From Sacculina carcini (Eukaryota; Arthropoda; Thecostraca; Sacculinidae), in assembly GCA_916048095.2 (NCBI GenBank), contig OU696584.1, positions 5,994,704 through 6,058,703 on the forward strand: a DNA stretch of 64,000 nt, read 5' to 3'. The notes under the pieces are model-generated. The model made no database searches and was not told where the DNA came from. It saw nothing but the letters and a program-made list of their open reading frames with translations. Position 1 is the first letter of the stretch, and the number at the start of each line of letters is the position of its first letter. This document shows positions 49,149-61,372 of the stretch, one piece after another. A program made the position numbers and the translations under genes.

Positions 49149-50597
49149 TCACCAGCAGAACGAGTACTCGTCGAGATATCGACGCACATGCTCGGGTACG
49201 GCCGACGCACGACGCGCCGGTCCACGCTGCGAGTTGACGGCAAGACGCGCCAGATGACGCAGCGAAGGCGGCCGCAGCAGCAGAGGACGCGTCAGCCTCA
49301 CGGCCATCAACGGCCGGTCGGCCACCGTCAGCACCATGCTGCGACCGTGACGGCCGTAGTGATCGACCAGCGCCGGTAGAGAGTCGAAGCGTGGCATGGC
49401 TGCCGACAGCGCCGCCGGGGCGTCCAGGGCTAGTCGTCGGTCCGAGTGGACGTAGACGCGGATGCTGGTCGGGCCGCAGCGAGTCTGCACGCTGAGGGCG
49501 AAGCTCGCACTGCGATCGCTCGAATCACGCGCGAGAAAAGTGCCGGCGCCACTGGCCCGCAGCCAGCCGAACGCCTGCTGCCAGCTCATGTCGCCGTAGT
49601 ACCAGCCGCACGTGCGCAGCAGCTGCTCGGGCCGCGGCCGTCGCCGGTGGCCGTCGTTCCGGTTCGGGCGCCGGTGGCCGTCGACCGAGCCGTCCGCTGT
49701 TCTCGACGGATCGCAACTGCTGCGGAATCCGGCGCTGGCCAGCCGCACGCTGCTCACCGACGCGCCGCTGCCACAAACACGCGACACAACGGCCTTAGGT
49801 GGCGGCAGACGACAGTCAGCAACGGCGGCAGCGGCGGCGAGGGGCCGACGCATACACGGCGCTCCGGCGAGACTCTGACGCGGCCGCGGCGCGGTGAAGT
49901 CGCAGTCGCCGGCGAAACACGTGCCGCCGCTCAGGTGCATTGGCCGCACGCACGTGTTGATCACCCTGTCGTGATTGTCTTTGTCGGCCGCGGCTGATGA
50001 GCAGACGGCAACTGCTTGAGCGGCGGCCTGTGCTGCCGCGTGCACCGCCGACGTGACGACACTCGATAGAGCAGGACGTCGCGAACAGCATGACACACCG
50101 CTCACCGACAAGTGGAAGTTGTGCGTCCACACCAGCGGCGTCGAGCACGAGCACGCGTGGTCGTAGCCGGTCGACGATGCAGCGTCTACCTGCTGCAGAG
50201 TGGTGGCAGTTGCCGGCGAAACACTGACATCGGCTGCGTGGTCATCCACTTGTCCGGCGGCGTGCGTCATCATATCTTCTTCACCGTCGTTGTCATCGTC
50301 GCATATGGTCAACGTATCGCGACGATCCGCCGGCACGGCCGACGCCAGCTGCGGCGGAATGCCCTCCCACTGGTAGGTGGTGGCTCCCGACTGCGGGAAC
50401 GCTGACATGTCGTCTGTTTTGACGGACGCGCCGAGCGTCGATGCTGCTGTGGCGGTGTGGCCGGCTACTGAAACAGACATGTCGCTACCTGGCTGGCGTG
50501 AGGCTCTGTTCTTCCAAAGCGACGACATGCTCAGCAGTTCTGAGAACGCATCACTAGGGCCAGTGGTTGCCATGCTTACAAGCGTGTGCTCATACAC
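49149..50597 (-). CDS. suppressor of cytokine signalling, SOCS2/CISH type, single exon
   Basis: 482 residues. SOCS proteins bind phosphotyrosine through SH2 and recruit elongin B/C and Cullin 5 through the SOCS box, damping JAK/STAT signalling. Residues about 330-435 are the SH2 domain: CGWYYGDMSWQQAFGWLR (W332), then FLARDSSDRSASFALSV with the phosphate-binding R357, GPTSIRVYVHSDRRLALD and FDSLPALVDHYGRHG. The SOCS box is at about 445-482: RPPSLRHLARLAVNSQRG, then VPEHVRRYLDEYSFCW at the C-terminus. The order and motifs are closest to SOCS2/CISH. The first 325 residues are low-complexity (Ala, Ser, acidic run DDDNDGEED), much longer than in vertebrate SOCS2/CISH and probably disordered. Met9 (MATTGPSDAF) is an equally plausible start. 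Confidence 0.92.
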   Translation of the reverse strand: MYEHTLVSMATTGPSDAFSELLSMSSLWKNRASRQPGSDMSVSVAGHTATAASTLGASVKTDDMSAFPQSGATTYQWEGIPPQLASAVPADRRDTLTICDDDNDGEEDMMTHAAGQVDDHAADVSVSPATATTLQQVDAASSTGYDHACSCSTPLVWTHNFHLSVSGVSCCSRRPALSSVVTSAVHAAAQAAAQAVAVCSSAAADKDNHDRVINTCVRPMHLSGGTCFAGDCDFTAPRPRQSLAGAPCMRRPLAAAAAVADCRLPPPKAVVSRVCGSGASVSSVRLASAGFRSSCDPSRTADGSVDGHRRPNRNDGHRRRPRPEQLLRTCGWYYGDMSWQQAFGWLRASGAGTFLARDSSDRSASFALSVQTRCGPTSIRVYVHSDRRLALDAPAALSAAMPRFDSLPALVDHYGRHGRSMVLTVADRPLMAVRLTRPLLLRPPSLRHLARLAVNSQRGPARRASAVPEHVRRYLDEYSFCW

Positions 50598-51412
50598 TCA
50601 CTCACACACACACACACACGCGCGCACACTCACAGACAGAGGGACATACTACCACCAGCACGGAGAGCCTCACTCACGCCTAAGGATCAGTCAAGTGGAA
50701 GCCGTGTCGTTGACGCCCTCGACATTAGGCAAAAATAGGCAGGCAGACCGACACTGCAAAACGAGTCGTTGCTGTCGCCTCACGCTACGCTAACGTTAAA
50801 TACCTCGGCGCAAAGCAGATGAGGACCCTACACTGCCCATTCCATTGACCCGACTGAATTGCACACACACACACACAGACACTGAGTGCAGTCGGTAGGC
50901 GTTGGGTGACGCATGCGCACCACACGTGCACCTGGCCAAATCGGCGATGACAGAGCTAGCAGCTCTTGAAATTTGGTGTCCTCCTGGTGTGAAGCGAGCG
51001 TTTTGAAGTGTACAAAGTTTATCATTCAGCCTGTATTGCGCTGGGAAAGCCACCAGAAATGCCAAGCGCAAAGCCTACAATGTAGCCCGTGGAGTGACCA
51101 ATACAGCAATGACGATTCCCAGCGTAGCTGCGCCGCTGGTACACTCAAGTCTGCAAGAATAATGCAGTCGTGTTGCATCAGGGCTATGACGAATACGTGC
51201 TGTGCAACGTGCAAGTTGCAAAAACCCACCTGGTTCGTCCCAAATAAATAGCAGCTATTGTATGTGTTTGTCTGTTTTGTTTTTGTTTTTTAAGCAAGCA
51301 AATATATTTACAAACGCTTACACATATTCACAAGACTAAAATACAATGGAGGCGGCGTTGCCACGGTCGTCTCTCGCGGCTCCCCTGAACGCTCGCTGAT
51401 TATTCCGCCCAG

Positions 51413-51467
<55 letters not shown>

Positions 51468-51774
51468 GGAACGGAATGTTAATGGATATATGCATACGGC
51501 GACTGCCTCGCATGAGCAGTGAAGAGCCCATGAAAATCAACGATGTTATAAATACAATTAAGAGGAGAGATGTTATCTCAACGCTGACAATAGCAGAGTG
51601 CAATTCCTTCAGAACAATGATTTCTAGCATTCGGAAGCATTGACATATGATCTAATTTCATTTGGCTGTGGTCATATGATACGCGGTAACTGTTTTACTA
51701 ATACATTAAATTATATAATAAACTATAAACTAACTATAATAAACTATATTATAAGAAGTTGTATAAAATACTAG
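50598..51774. other. SOCS upstream region and spacer
   Basis: CA repeats at 50600-50635 lie next to the SOCS start; (TG)n at 51415-51466. The rest is unique sequence with no gene I can support. Confidence 0.5.
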
Positions 51775-54480
51775 CATTAAAACCCGCCCGTTGTGCGGAA
51801 CAATTCATAAAATATTGCAAATTAAAAATAAATAAGGCAAACTCATAAAAACCTTAATCAATTAAAACGTCTAAATTTCATTATTTTTAATTTACATTTT
51901 GACAAAATATTTTCACTCAGCCCGCCTCATATTTAAACCCGGCCGACGTGCGGAATAATTCAGAACTCGAACACCATCCGTTCTGGTTCTTGAAGTCAAA
52001 TCCATTAGTTTTGTATATGAATTCATTCTACACGGTGAAATTGAACGTTTTATTGCTGCCCGCGGGACATTTTTATTTCATAAAAATGAGCCATTGCTTC
52101 GTTTGCGTTTGAAGCCAGTGATCATTGAACCAGCGAACCATGAACCAGCGCAATTATGTCACCTCATATTCAAGCATACATACACAGACAGACAGATAAT
52201 TTCTTCTTTATGTATATATATAGCATTAAAACCGCATTAAAACCCGCCCGTTGTGCGGAACAATTCATAAAAATATTGCAAATTAAAAATAAATAAGGCA
52301 AACTCATGAAGACCTTAATCAATTAAAAAGTCTAAATTTCATTATTTTTAATTTTATTTTGACAAAATATTTTCACTCAACCCGCCTCTTATTTAAACCC
52401 GCCCGACGTGAGGAAAAATTCAGAACTCGAACACCATCCGTTCTGGTTCTTGAAGTCAAATCCATTAGTTTTGTATATGAATTCATTCTATACGGTGAAA
52501 TTGAACGTTTTATTGCTGCCCGCGGGACATTTTTATTTCATAAAAATGAGCCATCGCTTCGTTTGCGTTTGAAGCCCCTGATAATTGAACCAGCGAACCA
52601 TGAGCCAGCGCAATTATGTCACCTCATATTCAAGCATACATACACAGACAGACAGATAATTTCTTCTTTATGTATATATATAGCATTAAAACCCGCCAGT
52701 TGTGCGGAGCAATTCATAACATGAAATTCATATTCAATTAATAAAAAATATGGAAAAATAAAAATGAAATAGGGTACACTCATAAAAATATTAATCAATT
52801 GAAAATTATAAGTTTAATTATTTTTATTTCGACACAATATTTCCCTCAGTCCGCCTGAGTCATTTTTTAACCCGCCCGTCGTGCTGAATAATTCAGAACT
52901 CGAACACGATCCGTTCTGCATCTTGAAGTCAAATCCATTGGTTTTGTGTATGGATTAATTCTACAGGGTAAATTGAACGTTCTATTGTCTATAGTTGCTG
53001 CCCGCGGAACATTTTTATTTATAAAAAAAAAACTTTTTTTAAATGAACCATTTGAAAAAATGATCTAAAAACACTTTTTTAAACCCACCCGTCGTGCGGA
53101 ACAATTCATACAATAAAATTCATATCAAATCCATAAAATATAATGAATACAAATTGAAAAGCAAAAAATGTAACCTATAAATATCTTAACCAATAGAAAA
53201 GTCTAAATGTGAATATTTTTGTTCTTATTTTGACAAATATTATCCCTCAACCCGCCTGATATATAAATCTGCCCGTCGTGTGGTATAATTCAGAACACAA
53301 ACACGAAACAAACAATGAAAGATGATGAAATCTTTTCATCAGACTGTTTCCAAACTATATTTATTACTTAACATCATTCCCCAATATCATTTGCTTAAGT
53401 ACTATTTCACTTTTACCGCTATAATATTTATTGTTAAAATTTATATATTTTCCGCTATCATTAAAACCCAATATAACCTGAGTCAAACCTACCCAACCCA
53501 ACCCAACCATTCAATCTTGACCGCTCTCAGCCTAGTCTGAGGTGATTTAACTTATTAGTTTGTGATCACAAAATATACTGATGCGATCATAATTTGTAAT
53601 CAGAAGACAGATCTACCCCAGGGGTCCCAAACACGCGGCCCACCAATACTTTTCTCTCAACCCGCCAATATAGTATCGGGACCAAACTGTAAGGTAGCTA
53701 AATTCACATTTGTTGCATAATGCGATATAATTATACACCATTATCATATTATCTCATAATTCCCGGTTAATGCTTCCACTAATGCATCATATTCATACAG
53801 TTGTTATTTTTTGGATTACACCGATAATACAGCCCTTGATATTACAGCCGATATTATATTATGCAATCTATATTCTGCTACGTATTATTCCTAATACATA
53901 TATCATCAGATCGCAAAATATATTTAAAGGTTCACATCATTCTCCAAAATCATTTGCTTAAGAGCTATTCTACTTTTATCGCTAGAATATTTACTGCTAG
54001 CAAAATATCATATACCTCGCTATCATTTAAACCCACTCTTTATAGATACATTTAATTCGCCCGTCGTGCGGAACAGTTCATAAAATATAATTAATATTCA
54101 ATTCATAAAAAAATTAGTGCAAATTGAAAAAGAAAAACAAACCCACAGGAAAGTTATAGCTAATATAAAAGTCTAAATGTGAAATTTATGTTTCAATTTA
54201 GAAAACATGTTTTTCCACAACACTATCAAAACAATGCAATCTTCTGTCATCTCTATAATTCCAGGTTAATGCTTCCGCTAAAACAGCATAAGTTGGCATT
54301 ACATGATATTGCAGCCCATATCCTTATGCAACTTATGCTTATGCAACTTGAAATTAAACCAATTAAATTACACAGTTAAATTCAGTAGTTTACTTTGTTC
54401 CCAATAGCATTTTACCCGCCCGTCGTGCGGAACGTTATTGAGGACAATAAAGCCTTTATATTCAGTAGAGTGTAGCATTA
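51775..54480. repeat. tandem array with alternating CCCGCCCGTCGTGCGGAA motifs
   Basis: At least three 400-460 bp units (from about 51775, 52235 and 52681), then diverged units to 54480. Each unit has motif type a (ACCCGCCCGTTGTGCGGAAC then AATTCATAAAAT) and type b (ACCCGCCCGACGTGCGGAAT then AATTCAGAACTCG), about 150-180 bp apart. Units 1 and 2 are nearly identical and end with GACAGACAGACAG and TATATATATAG. A hAT-like tip (CAGGGGTCCCAAACACGCGG) lies at 53620. No coding sequence. Confidence 0.85.
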
Positions 54481-54579
54481 ATTAAACTGTACGCAATAAA
54501 ACCACACCATCCATGCTTGGAGATAATATGATGCATTCTTAATTGTGATTGGGCTTCAGTGAAATTTAATCGGTGTATA

Positions 54580-56290
54580 TTCCTGTGTAATCGCAAGTAC
54601 GCATAATAGCTGTCAAATTGGCAATATGTCCTTTTGACTTTACACCGCCGTAACTTCCTTCAGATACCCTTTGGAAAATTACAAATTATACCGTATTGTA
54701 GAAGACAAGATTTCTAGAACGTTGGTATAATTTATTTTTATGTGTAACAAATAGTTACTGAGAAATAGTAGAAAAATGAATTAATTTTAGTCGCCCGGTG
54801 TTCAAGTGTAATTTTGGATGTATTTGAGAATTTTGCCAATTTTACACGTTTTTTGTATCATTTGTGGGTATAAATTATAGCTTATCTTGTAGAACACAAA
54901 ATTCTCTACACAGTAGTATATTCCTGTGTAATCGCAAGTGCGTAAATTGTGATTGGACTCCAGTGAAATTTAATCAGTGTATATTCATGTGTAATCGCAA
55001 GTACTCATAATAGCTGTCAAATTGGCAACATGACATTTTGACCTTACACCGTCGTAACTTCGTTCAGATACACTTTGGAAAATTAATAATTATACCGTAC
55101 TGTAGGAAACAAAATTTCTAGCACGATGGTATAACTAATTTTAAGGTGTGACAAACAGTTGCTGAGAAATGGGTATAAAAATGAATAAATTGTAGTCACC
55201 CGGTGTTCAAGTGTAATTTTGGATGTATTTGAGAATTTTGCCAATTTTACACGTTTTTTGTATCATTTGTGGGTATAAATTACACCTTTTCTTGTAGAAC
55301 ACAAAATTCTCTACACAGTAGTATATTCCTGTGTAATCGCAAGTGCGAAAAATAGCTGTCAAATTGGCAATATGTCCTTTTGACTTTACACCGCCGTAAC
55401 TTCCTTCAGATACACTTTGGAAAATTAAAAATTATACCGCATTTTAAAAAATACAATTTCCAGCACGATGATATAATTTATTTTAATGTGTGACAAATAG
55501 TTCCTGAGAAATGGGTAGAAAAATGAATTAATTTAGGCGCCCGGTGATCAAGTGTAATTTTGGATGTATTTGACAATTTTGCCAATTTTACACATTTTTT
55601 GTATCATTTGTGGGTATAATTTATAACTTTTCTTGTAGAACACAAAATTATCTACACAATAGTATAATTTTTATAGCTGTACCATTGCTGGTTTATGAGG
55701 AATAGATAGCGGAATATTGACCAAAATATTCACGTTTTTGTGCGATAATTATGCCTTTTTGACTTTGTCATTTACACTTCACACCGCCGTAGCTTTTTTT
55801 TAATAAACTTTGGAAAATTAAAAATTATACCGTGTTGTAGCAAACAAAATTCCCAGCATGATGGCATTATTTATTTAGATGTGTGATAATTAGTTTTTGA
55901 TAAATAGAGAAAAAAGTATAGAAAATCGGACGCGTGGAGTTTAAATATAATTTTGAATATAGATTGAAATTTTGTCATGTTTACATCTTTTATGTTCTAT
56001 TTTTGGATATGAATTATAACCTATCTTGTAGAACAGAAAATTCTCTACACAGTGGTATAATCTGTATTACTGTACCATTTCTGGTTTATGAGGAGTAGAT
56101 GTAGGAATATTGACCAAAATTTTCGCATTTTTCAGGGTTCATTTTGTCTTTTCACCGCGATAACTTTTTTTTATTTCATTTTTAAAATTTTAAATTTATC
56201 CTATCGTGTAGACGAGAAAATTTCCAGCGTAATGGTATAAATTGTTGGCTGGTACATTAAGTGGTTACCGAGTAGCAGCTTGCTGAAAAT
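54580..56290. repeat. tandem array of about 370-bp units
   Basis: Four or five diverged units. Recurrent blocks: GCTGTCAAATTGGCAATATG, TTACACCGCCGTAACTTCC, TTTGGAAAATTA, TGTAGAACACAAAATTCTCT, TGTGTAATCGCAAGTGC. Divergence rises toward the right end. A (GACA)n / TATATATATAGAT tail follows at 56305-56370. Confidence 0.82.
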
Positions 56291-56307
56291 GTGACCAAGG
56301 AGGGTGG

Positions 56308-56341
<34 letters not shown>

Positions 56342-56534
56342 GGATCTCTTTTATATATATAGATAGATATAATTGTAGTGCTAGTACTATACGCGCTGTA
56401 CAAATCAACGACCACATCAGGCGAACGTATATTACCGAATGAACACAACAATAACACGGAATGTCAGGTACAGAAAGACAGAGTTATAGTGTAGAGTATT
56501 TGTATTTGCCAACAATTTCGCGCATATATCGCGA

Positions 56535-57272
56535 TCCTGCAGGCTCATTCTCAGACAACTCTATCCCATCCGTGCTTACATTGACACTAACTCGGCCATT
56601 ACTCTCATCAAATCCTTAATTTTCCCTCGTCTAGACTATTGTAACTCTTTGTTTCTTCACGCCTCATCTAAATCTCTTCGCTCCCTACAAATGTTATTGA
56701 ACCAATCATGTCGCTTTGTCTTCCGTCTTCCTCCGCGCACGCCAACTTCTCCCTACCTACATAAACTTGGCTGGCTTCCTGTTCAGGCTCGGATCAACTA
56801 TAAACTATGCTGTCTTATCTTTAAAATTATCCGCTCACCCTCCTCTCCTTCTTACCTCCGCTCTCTACTATCTGAACCTCAACACTCAGGTCGTCGTCTT
56901 CACTCTCTTCACTGTCCTCGAGCAGTTTTGGAGTCGCCTTGGTCGGCGAAATCTTTCTACTTCTTTGCTCCTCGTCTCTATAACTCCTTGCCTTCTCGTA
57001 TCCGGTCATCCCCTTCACTTCGATCCTTTTCTTCTGCTCTGCATGCACATCTTCTTGTGTCTACCTCTCCCTGTTGAATGGGTTCGTGTTTTTCTTTTGT
57101 ATATACGCCTGTTAAACTTTGTCTGTCATGCTCTTAGCTATTCTGACATTTGTTTCATTTATTTTATAAGCATACATACTATATTATTTTTTATCTCATC
57201 CTGTCATCGCACCATTGTATATTTGGCGCTATATTAAATACATGTTGTTGTTGTTGTTGTTGTTGTTGTTGT
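56535..57272 (+). mobile_element. LINE 3' end (L2/CR1-like) with (TTG)n tail
   Basis: Plus strand. C-terminal ORF2: SLIFPRLDYCNSLFLHAS, SLQMLLNQSCRFVF, YLHKLGWLPVQARINYKLCC, and a final domain with FAPRLYNSLPSRIRSS, stop near 57077. The 3' UTR ends GGCGCTATATTAAATACATG followed by about nine TTG repeats. 5'-truncated near 56535; the visible frame from 56649 to 57077 is open, so the copy is fairly young. Confidence 0.84.
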
Positions 57273-57486
57273 AGAGTGAAAGAGCGTGTGTAGTGTTAAT
57301 CCGCGGTCCCTATGCGAGGGGAACATACACAGGCACATACGGACATACACGCGTAACGTCCATGCACTGTCCGCCGTACACGCGGAACATACACCATGAC
57401 ACACAAACACACAGACGCATGCCCCAGGCGCTCAGTAGCGTCACCACGCACGCTCTACCAGGCTCTGTGCTGACCAGGGCGGCACA
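57270..57486 (-). repeat. 3' LTR of the second Ty3/gypsy element
   Basis: 217 bp from TGTGCCGCCCTGG to CTCTACA (minus strand), preceded by the purine tract ATAGGGGGAGGTAG. Its outer end sits in the (TTG)n tail of the LINE. Confidence 0.75.
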
Positions 57487-57496
57487 CTACCTCCCC

Positions 57497-60400
57497 CTAT
57501 CGAAAGCGAATGGGCAAGCGCACTTTCCTGCCGCGAGTGGTTCTGCGCTGAAGTGTCGAACCGTCGTGGAGCTTGGTGTCATCGTCAAAGCGAACACGCC
57601 TCGTTTGTGTCGTTTTACGACCACTCCGGAGGATGCTGTGAGGAGAACATCCGTGTTGTGGCATCTCAGTTGTTGACGCTGGTGGTTGCTCTGCTTCCAT
57701 CGGTGTGATGGATTGTGGGACGCTGTCCACGTACGCCGGTTTAACACGATCCAGTGATACACAGTCGGGTCGTGACGCTCCATTTCGGTCGATCTTGATC
57801 GTCTTCTCTGACCTGTCTATCACTCGAAACGGGCCTTCGTATGGTGCTTCCAGTGAAGCTCGTTGTCGGTCGACTCTCACAAACACATGCGATGCTTGCT
57901 CCAGATCCGCTGGAACGTAGACTGTGCGGTCGATCCGAGCCTCTCGTGTCGGTGTGGGTCGGAGGGAGGACATGGATCGTCTCAGCTGACTGGCGAATGA
58001 TTGTGGGTCAGAATGGCCGTCTGGCTGTTGGCAAACGAATTCGCCAGGGACTCGCAGTACGGATCCGTACACCAACTCAGAGGACGAAATGTTCAGGTCG
58101 CGTTTCACTACCGTTCTTAATCCCAGCAGTACCAATGGCAAAGCGTCTGTCCACCGCTCGGCGTTGGAACACCTCAGTGCAGTCTTCAGCTGCCGGTGCA
58201 TTCGCTCGACCAAGCCGTTGCTTTGTGGATGATAGGCTGTTGTTCGCGATCTCGAACAGCCTAGAGCCTGCAGAGTTGAAGTCCACATGTCACTCTCGAA
58301 TTGAGTGCCTCTGTCGGTAATGACTTCTTGCGGAACTCCAAATCGAGCCACCCAATTTGTCAGAAAAGCGGTCAGTACCGTGCGTGCTCTGATATCAGGT
58401 ATCGGTATCACTTCCGGCCACCTCGTGAACCTGTCCACGCAGGTGAGAATATATATGTAACCGTCAGACGGTGGTAGAGGGCCCACAATGTCCACGTGGA
58501 CCTGCCGAAATCTGTTCGTTGTTGGCGCAAACACACCGAGCGGGGTCTTTGTGTGTTTGATCACTTTTTGTCGCTGGCATGTCAGACACTCTTTGGTCCA
58601 CTTGGTAATGTCGCGACGCATGCTGGGCCACACAAACCGACTACCCACGAGATCCTGTGAACCTTCCACTCCCGGATGTGACAATTCGTGTAATTTTTGG
58701 AAAGTGGCCCTTCTGAGTGCTGCAGGCACCAGTGGTCGGCTCCGACCTGTGGCAACATCGACCCACACTTGTTTGCCGTCTGCTAGGGGAATCTTTTGCA
58801 ACTGCAATGAATGGTCGCCACTGATGAACGCTTGTAACGCCGCGTCGTTTTCTTGTGCGTCAACCAACTGCGATACGTCGGGCACCTGTTGCAGCGTCTG
58901 GATGCGCGACAGCGTATCTGCCGGTAGATTGTCTACCCCGGGAACATGTCGTAATTCTGCAACATATTGCATCACATAGTCCAGATGTCTCATTTCTCGC
59001 GGCGAGTAAGAGTCGGAGCTGGAAGTAAAAGCTGACACCAACGGCTTATGGTCCGTGAACACCACGACCTGTCGACCTTCGATTGCGTATCGGAAGTGTC
59101 GTACGGCAAGGTACACGGCGAGCAGTTCCTTTCCAAAGGCACTGTAGCGCTTCTCTGGAGCTGACAACTGCTTAGAGAAGAATGCCAGTGGTCGCCATTC
59201 CTCGTTCGTCAGTTGTTGTAGCACAGCCCCGATTCCGATGTTAGATGCGTCCACCTGTATGCTGATTTCTGCGCCTGGTCTGGGGTGCTCCAGGAGAGTT
59301 GCATTGGCTAGAAGTCGCTTGCTGCGTTCGAACGCTTCTTCTGCTTCCGCCGTCCATTCAACCGGAACATTCGCCCGCTTCGAACGAACTGTAACGGCAG
59401 CGTGAAGTGGAGCTAGGATTGACGCGGCTGAAGGCATGAAACGGTGGTAAAACGTTATCATACCTAGGTAACGCCTCAAATCTGCTTGTTTCCTGGGTCG
59501 CGCGAAGTTCGATATAGCTGCAACTTTTTCCGGCAATGGTGTTACTCCAGCACTTGATACCCTATGACCAAGAAATTCCACTTCTGGTCGTGCCATGACA
59601 CATTTATCGGAGTTGATAACTATGCCGTAGTTGCTGAGTCGCTGCAGCACTGTGCGCACGTCGTCCAGATGTTGGGTTTCGTCGCGGCTCGCAATCAGCA
59701 CATCGTCTATGTACACAAAACACCGTTGAAGACCTCGCAAGATTTCATCCATCAGACGTTGGAAGGACTGGGCTGCGTTTCGTAGTCCAAATGGCAGTCG
59801 TAACATCTCAAACAGGCCAAACGGTGTTGTTATGGCTGTTTTCGGGACATCACACGGCTCCACTGGGATGTGATGGTAGACGCGCTGGATGTCCAGTGTG
59901 GAGAATATCGTGCACCCACTCAGCTGCGCAGTACAGTCCTGCACATGTGGTATGGGATACCGATCTGCCTCAGTGCACTCGTTTAGGCGTCCATAGTCTC
60001 CACATAAGCGCCATTGGCCTGCCGTTTTCTTGGGCACCAGATGCATTGGAGAAGCCCACGCGCTCTTAGAGGGCCGTGCTACGCCATCCTGCACCATTCT
60101 CTCCATCTCACGGCGTGCGATCTCCAGTCGGTCCGGTGCTAGTCGTCGCGGCCGACACACGCGTAGCGGACCCGTGGTTACGATGTGATGTGTCACGTCG
60201 TGACGAAGAGGACGTGGTGCGCTCGTGATATGCTTTTGCAGCATATTCGTGAATACATCTGTAGTCGCAAAAAGCCGGATACCGAGTGACGCCACCTTAG
60301 ACGGTTTGGCGCGCGCGAAAACCGTGCCGTCCACATTGCGCAGTACTCGCTCGGCGACGTCCACCGAGAGTTTGCAATGTGCTAGAAAATCTGCGCCCAG

Positions 60401-60718
60401 TATCGGCTGTTCTACATCTGCAACCAAGAATTTCCATTCCCAGACATGTGTGTCACTAAAACACAACTTGACGTTTTTTGAGCCGTAGACTTGAATGTTT
60501 GAGTTGTTGGCGGCCTGCAGCCTTACGACTGTTCCGCTGGTGTCAATTTCGCACTTGTCATGTAACAGTCTGGATAAGACGCTCACCTGTGCACCTGTAT
60601 CAACAAGAAAACGTCGCCCTTGCGTGTCGCTTATGTACAGGAGGTGCGTCGGTGATGAGATCACCCGGTGCGACGACGCGCTTAGCACCGGGCACTGTCG
60701 TTTCCCGACCAAGAACAC
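57497..60718 (-). CDS. Ty3/gypsy pol polyprotein, open frame, gag missing
   Basis: 1073 codons without a stop. Protease [13 protein letters not shown] (D40); RT with [49 protein letters not shown] and catalytic YIDD (336-339); RNase [51 protein letters not shown]; integrase zinc region [12 protein letters not shown] with CLTCQRQK, core [36 protein letters not shown] (D, D, E). The C-terminal domain has [19 protein letters not shown]. Resembles the CsRn1-like lineage, from memory. No gag and no 5' LTR: truncated near 60750. The open frame suggests recent insertion. Confidence 0.92.
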   Translation of the reverse strand: MFLVGKRQCPVLSASSHRVISSPTHLLYISDTQGRRFLVDTGAQVSVLSRLLHDKCEIDTSGTVVRLQAANNSNIQVYGSKNVKLCFSDTHVWEWKFLVADVEQPILGADFLAHCKLSVDVAERVLRNVDGTVFARAKPSKVASLGIRLFATTDVFTNMLQKHITSAPRPLRHDVTHHIVTTGPLRVCRPRRLAPDRLEIARREMERMVQDGVARPSKSAWASPMHLVPKKTAGQWRLCGDYGRLNECTEADRYPIPHVQDCTAQLSGCTIFSTLDIQRVYHHIPVEPCDVPKTAITTPFGLFEMLRLPFGLRNAAQSFQRLMDEILRGLQRCFVYIDDVLIASRDETQHLDDVRTVLQRLSNYGIVINSDKCVMARPEVEFLGHRVSSAGVTPLPEKVAAISNFARPRKQADLRRYLGMITFYHRFMPSAASILAPLHAAVTVRSKRANVPVEWTAEAEEAFERSKRLLANATLLEHPRPGAEISIQVDASNIGIGAVLQQLTNEEWRPLAFFSKQLSAPEKRYSAFGKELLAVYLAVRHFRYAIEGRQVVVFTDHKPLVSAFTSSSDSYSPREMRHLDYVMQYVAELRHVPGVDNLPADTLSRIQTLQQVPDVSQLVDAQENDAALQAFISGDHSLQLQKIPLADGKQVWVDVATGRSRPLVPAALRRATFQKLHELSHPGVEGSQDLVGSRFVWPSMRRDITKWTKECLTCQRQKVIKHTKTPLGVFAPTTNRFRQVHVDIVGPLPPSDGYIYILTCVDRFTRWPEVIPIPDIRARTVLTAFLTNWVARFGVPQEVITDRGTQFESDMWTSTLQALGCSRSRTTAYHPQSNGLVERMHRQLKTALRCSNAERWTDALPLVLLGLRTVVKRDLNISSSELVYGSVLRVPGEFVCQQPDGHSDPQSFASQLRRSMSSLRPTPTREARIDRTVYVPADLEQASHVFVRVDRQRASLEAPYEGPFRVIDRSEKTIKIDRNGASRPDCVSLDRVKPAYVDSVPQSITPMEAEQPPASTTEMPQHGCSPHSILRSGRKTTQTRRVRFDDDTKLHDGSTLQRRTTRGRKVRLPIRFR

Positions 60719-60976
60719 TCCAGCACTAGTTAAACTTGTGTGCGCCTATTAGTCCGGCGGAAGTGTGAGACAACCTTGCAGTAGAGGTCCCATGAAGGGT
60801 TTCGATGGATTTGGTACCCCCAGACATTGTAGAATCCAAAACCAGAGGGTGCCAAGCTGGCACCTTTGGGCGTTTTCTGAAAATCGTTGATTTTCATGGT
60901 GCCCGGTACCCCCCTTTTTTCGCGATATGCAAAAAACGAAAATATTCATATCTTCACCAATATAGCTGATAAAAAT

Positions 60977-61372
60977 ACAATTTTGGTATCAAATTGTATG
61001 TTTTCAGACATGAGGAGTCCAATGGATACATTATTGTAATGATCTGAAATAGTCTTCATAGCCAAACATCATCATTCTACCCCAAAACACCAAATATAAA
61101 CATTTTTTTTCTGAAATATATATTTGATCTGATTTATGATAAATTTAACTGAAAATCAGTACAATATGTATATTAGACATTATATGAACATCAGAAACGT
61201 TGGTGACAAACACCATAGAGACTGTATAAAGGATCTAAAAAATAATACACAATATCTAAAGTCTAAGAAGCTTTGTTTCCATCATCGTCGTCATCATCAT
61301 TTTCGACAACTGTTCTGGTGTGCTCATTGCAGCAATCCAACCCACCTTCACAACTGCAAAATCTTGTGCATG
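60977..61372. repeat. left inverted arm of the terminal element
   Basis: About 396 bp (perhaps more to the left) that recurs in reverse at 63592-64000, with roughly 90% identity by eye. It contains the last 37 codons of the nuclease-like gene and its 3' flank. Confidence 0.88.

Noticed and set aside
49446..49997. 183-codon plus-strand frame
   Set aside because: Antisense shadow of the SOCS exon; no homology recognised.
58077..60729. Plus-strand frames up to 163 codons opposite the Ty3/gypsy pol
   Set aside because: Antisense shadows of a clear polyprotein.
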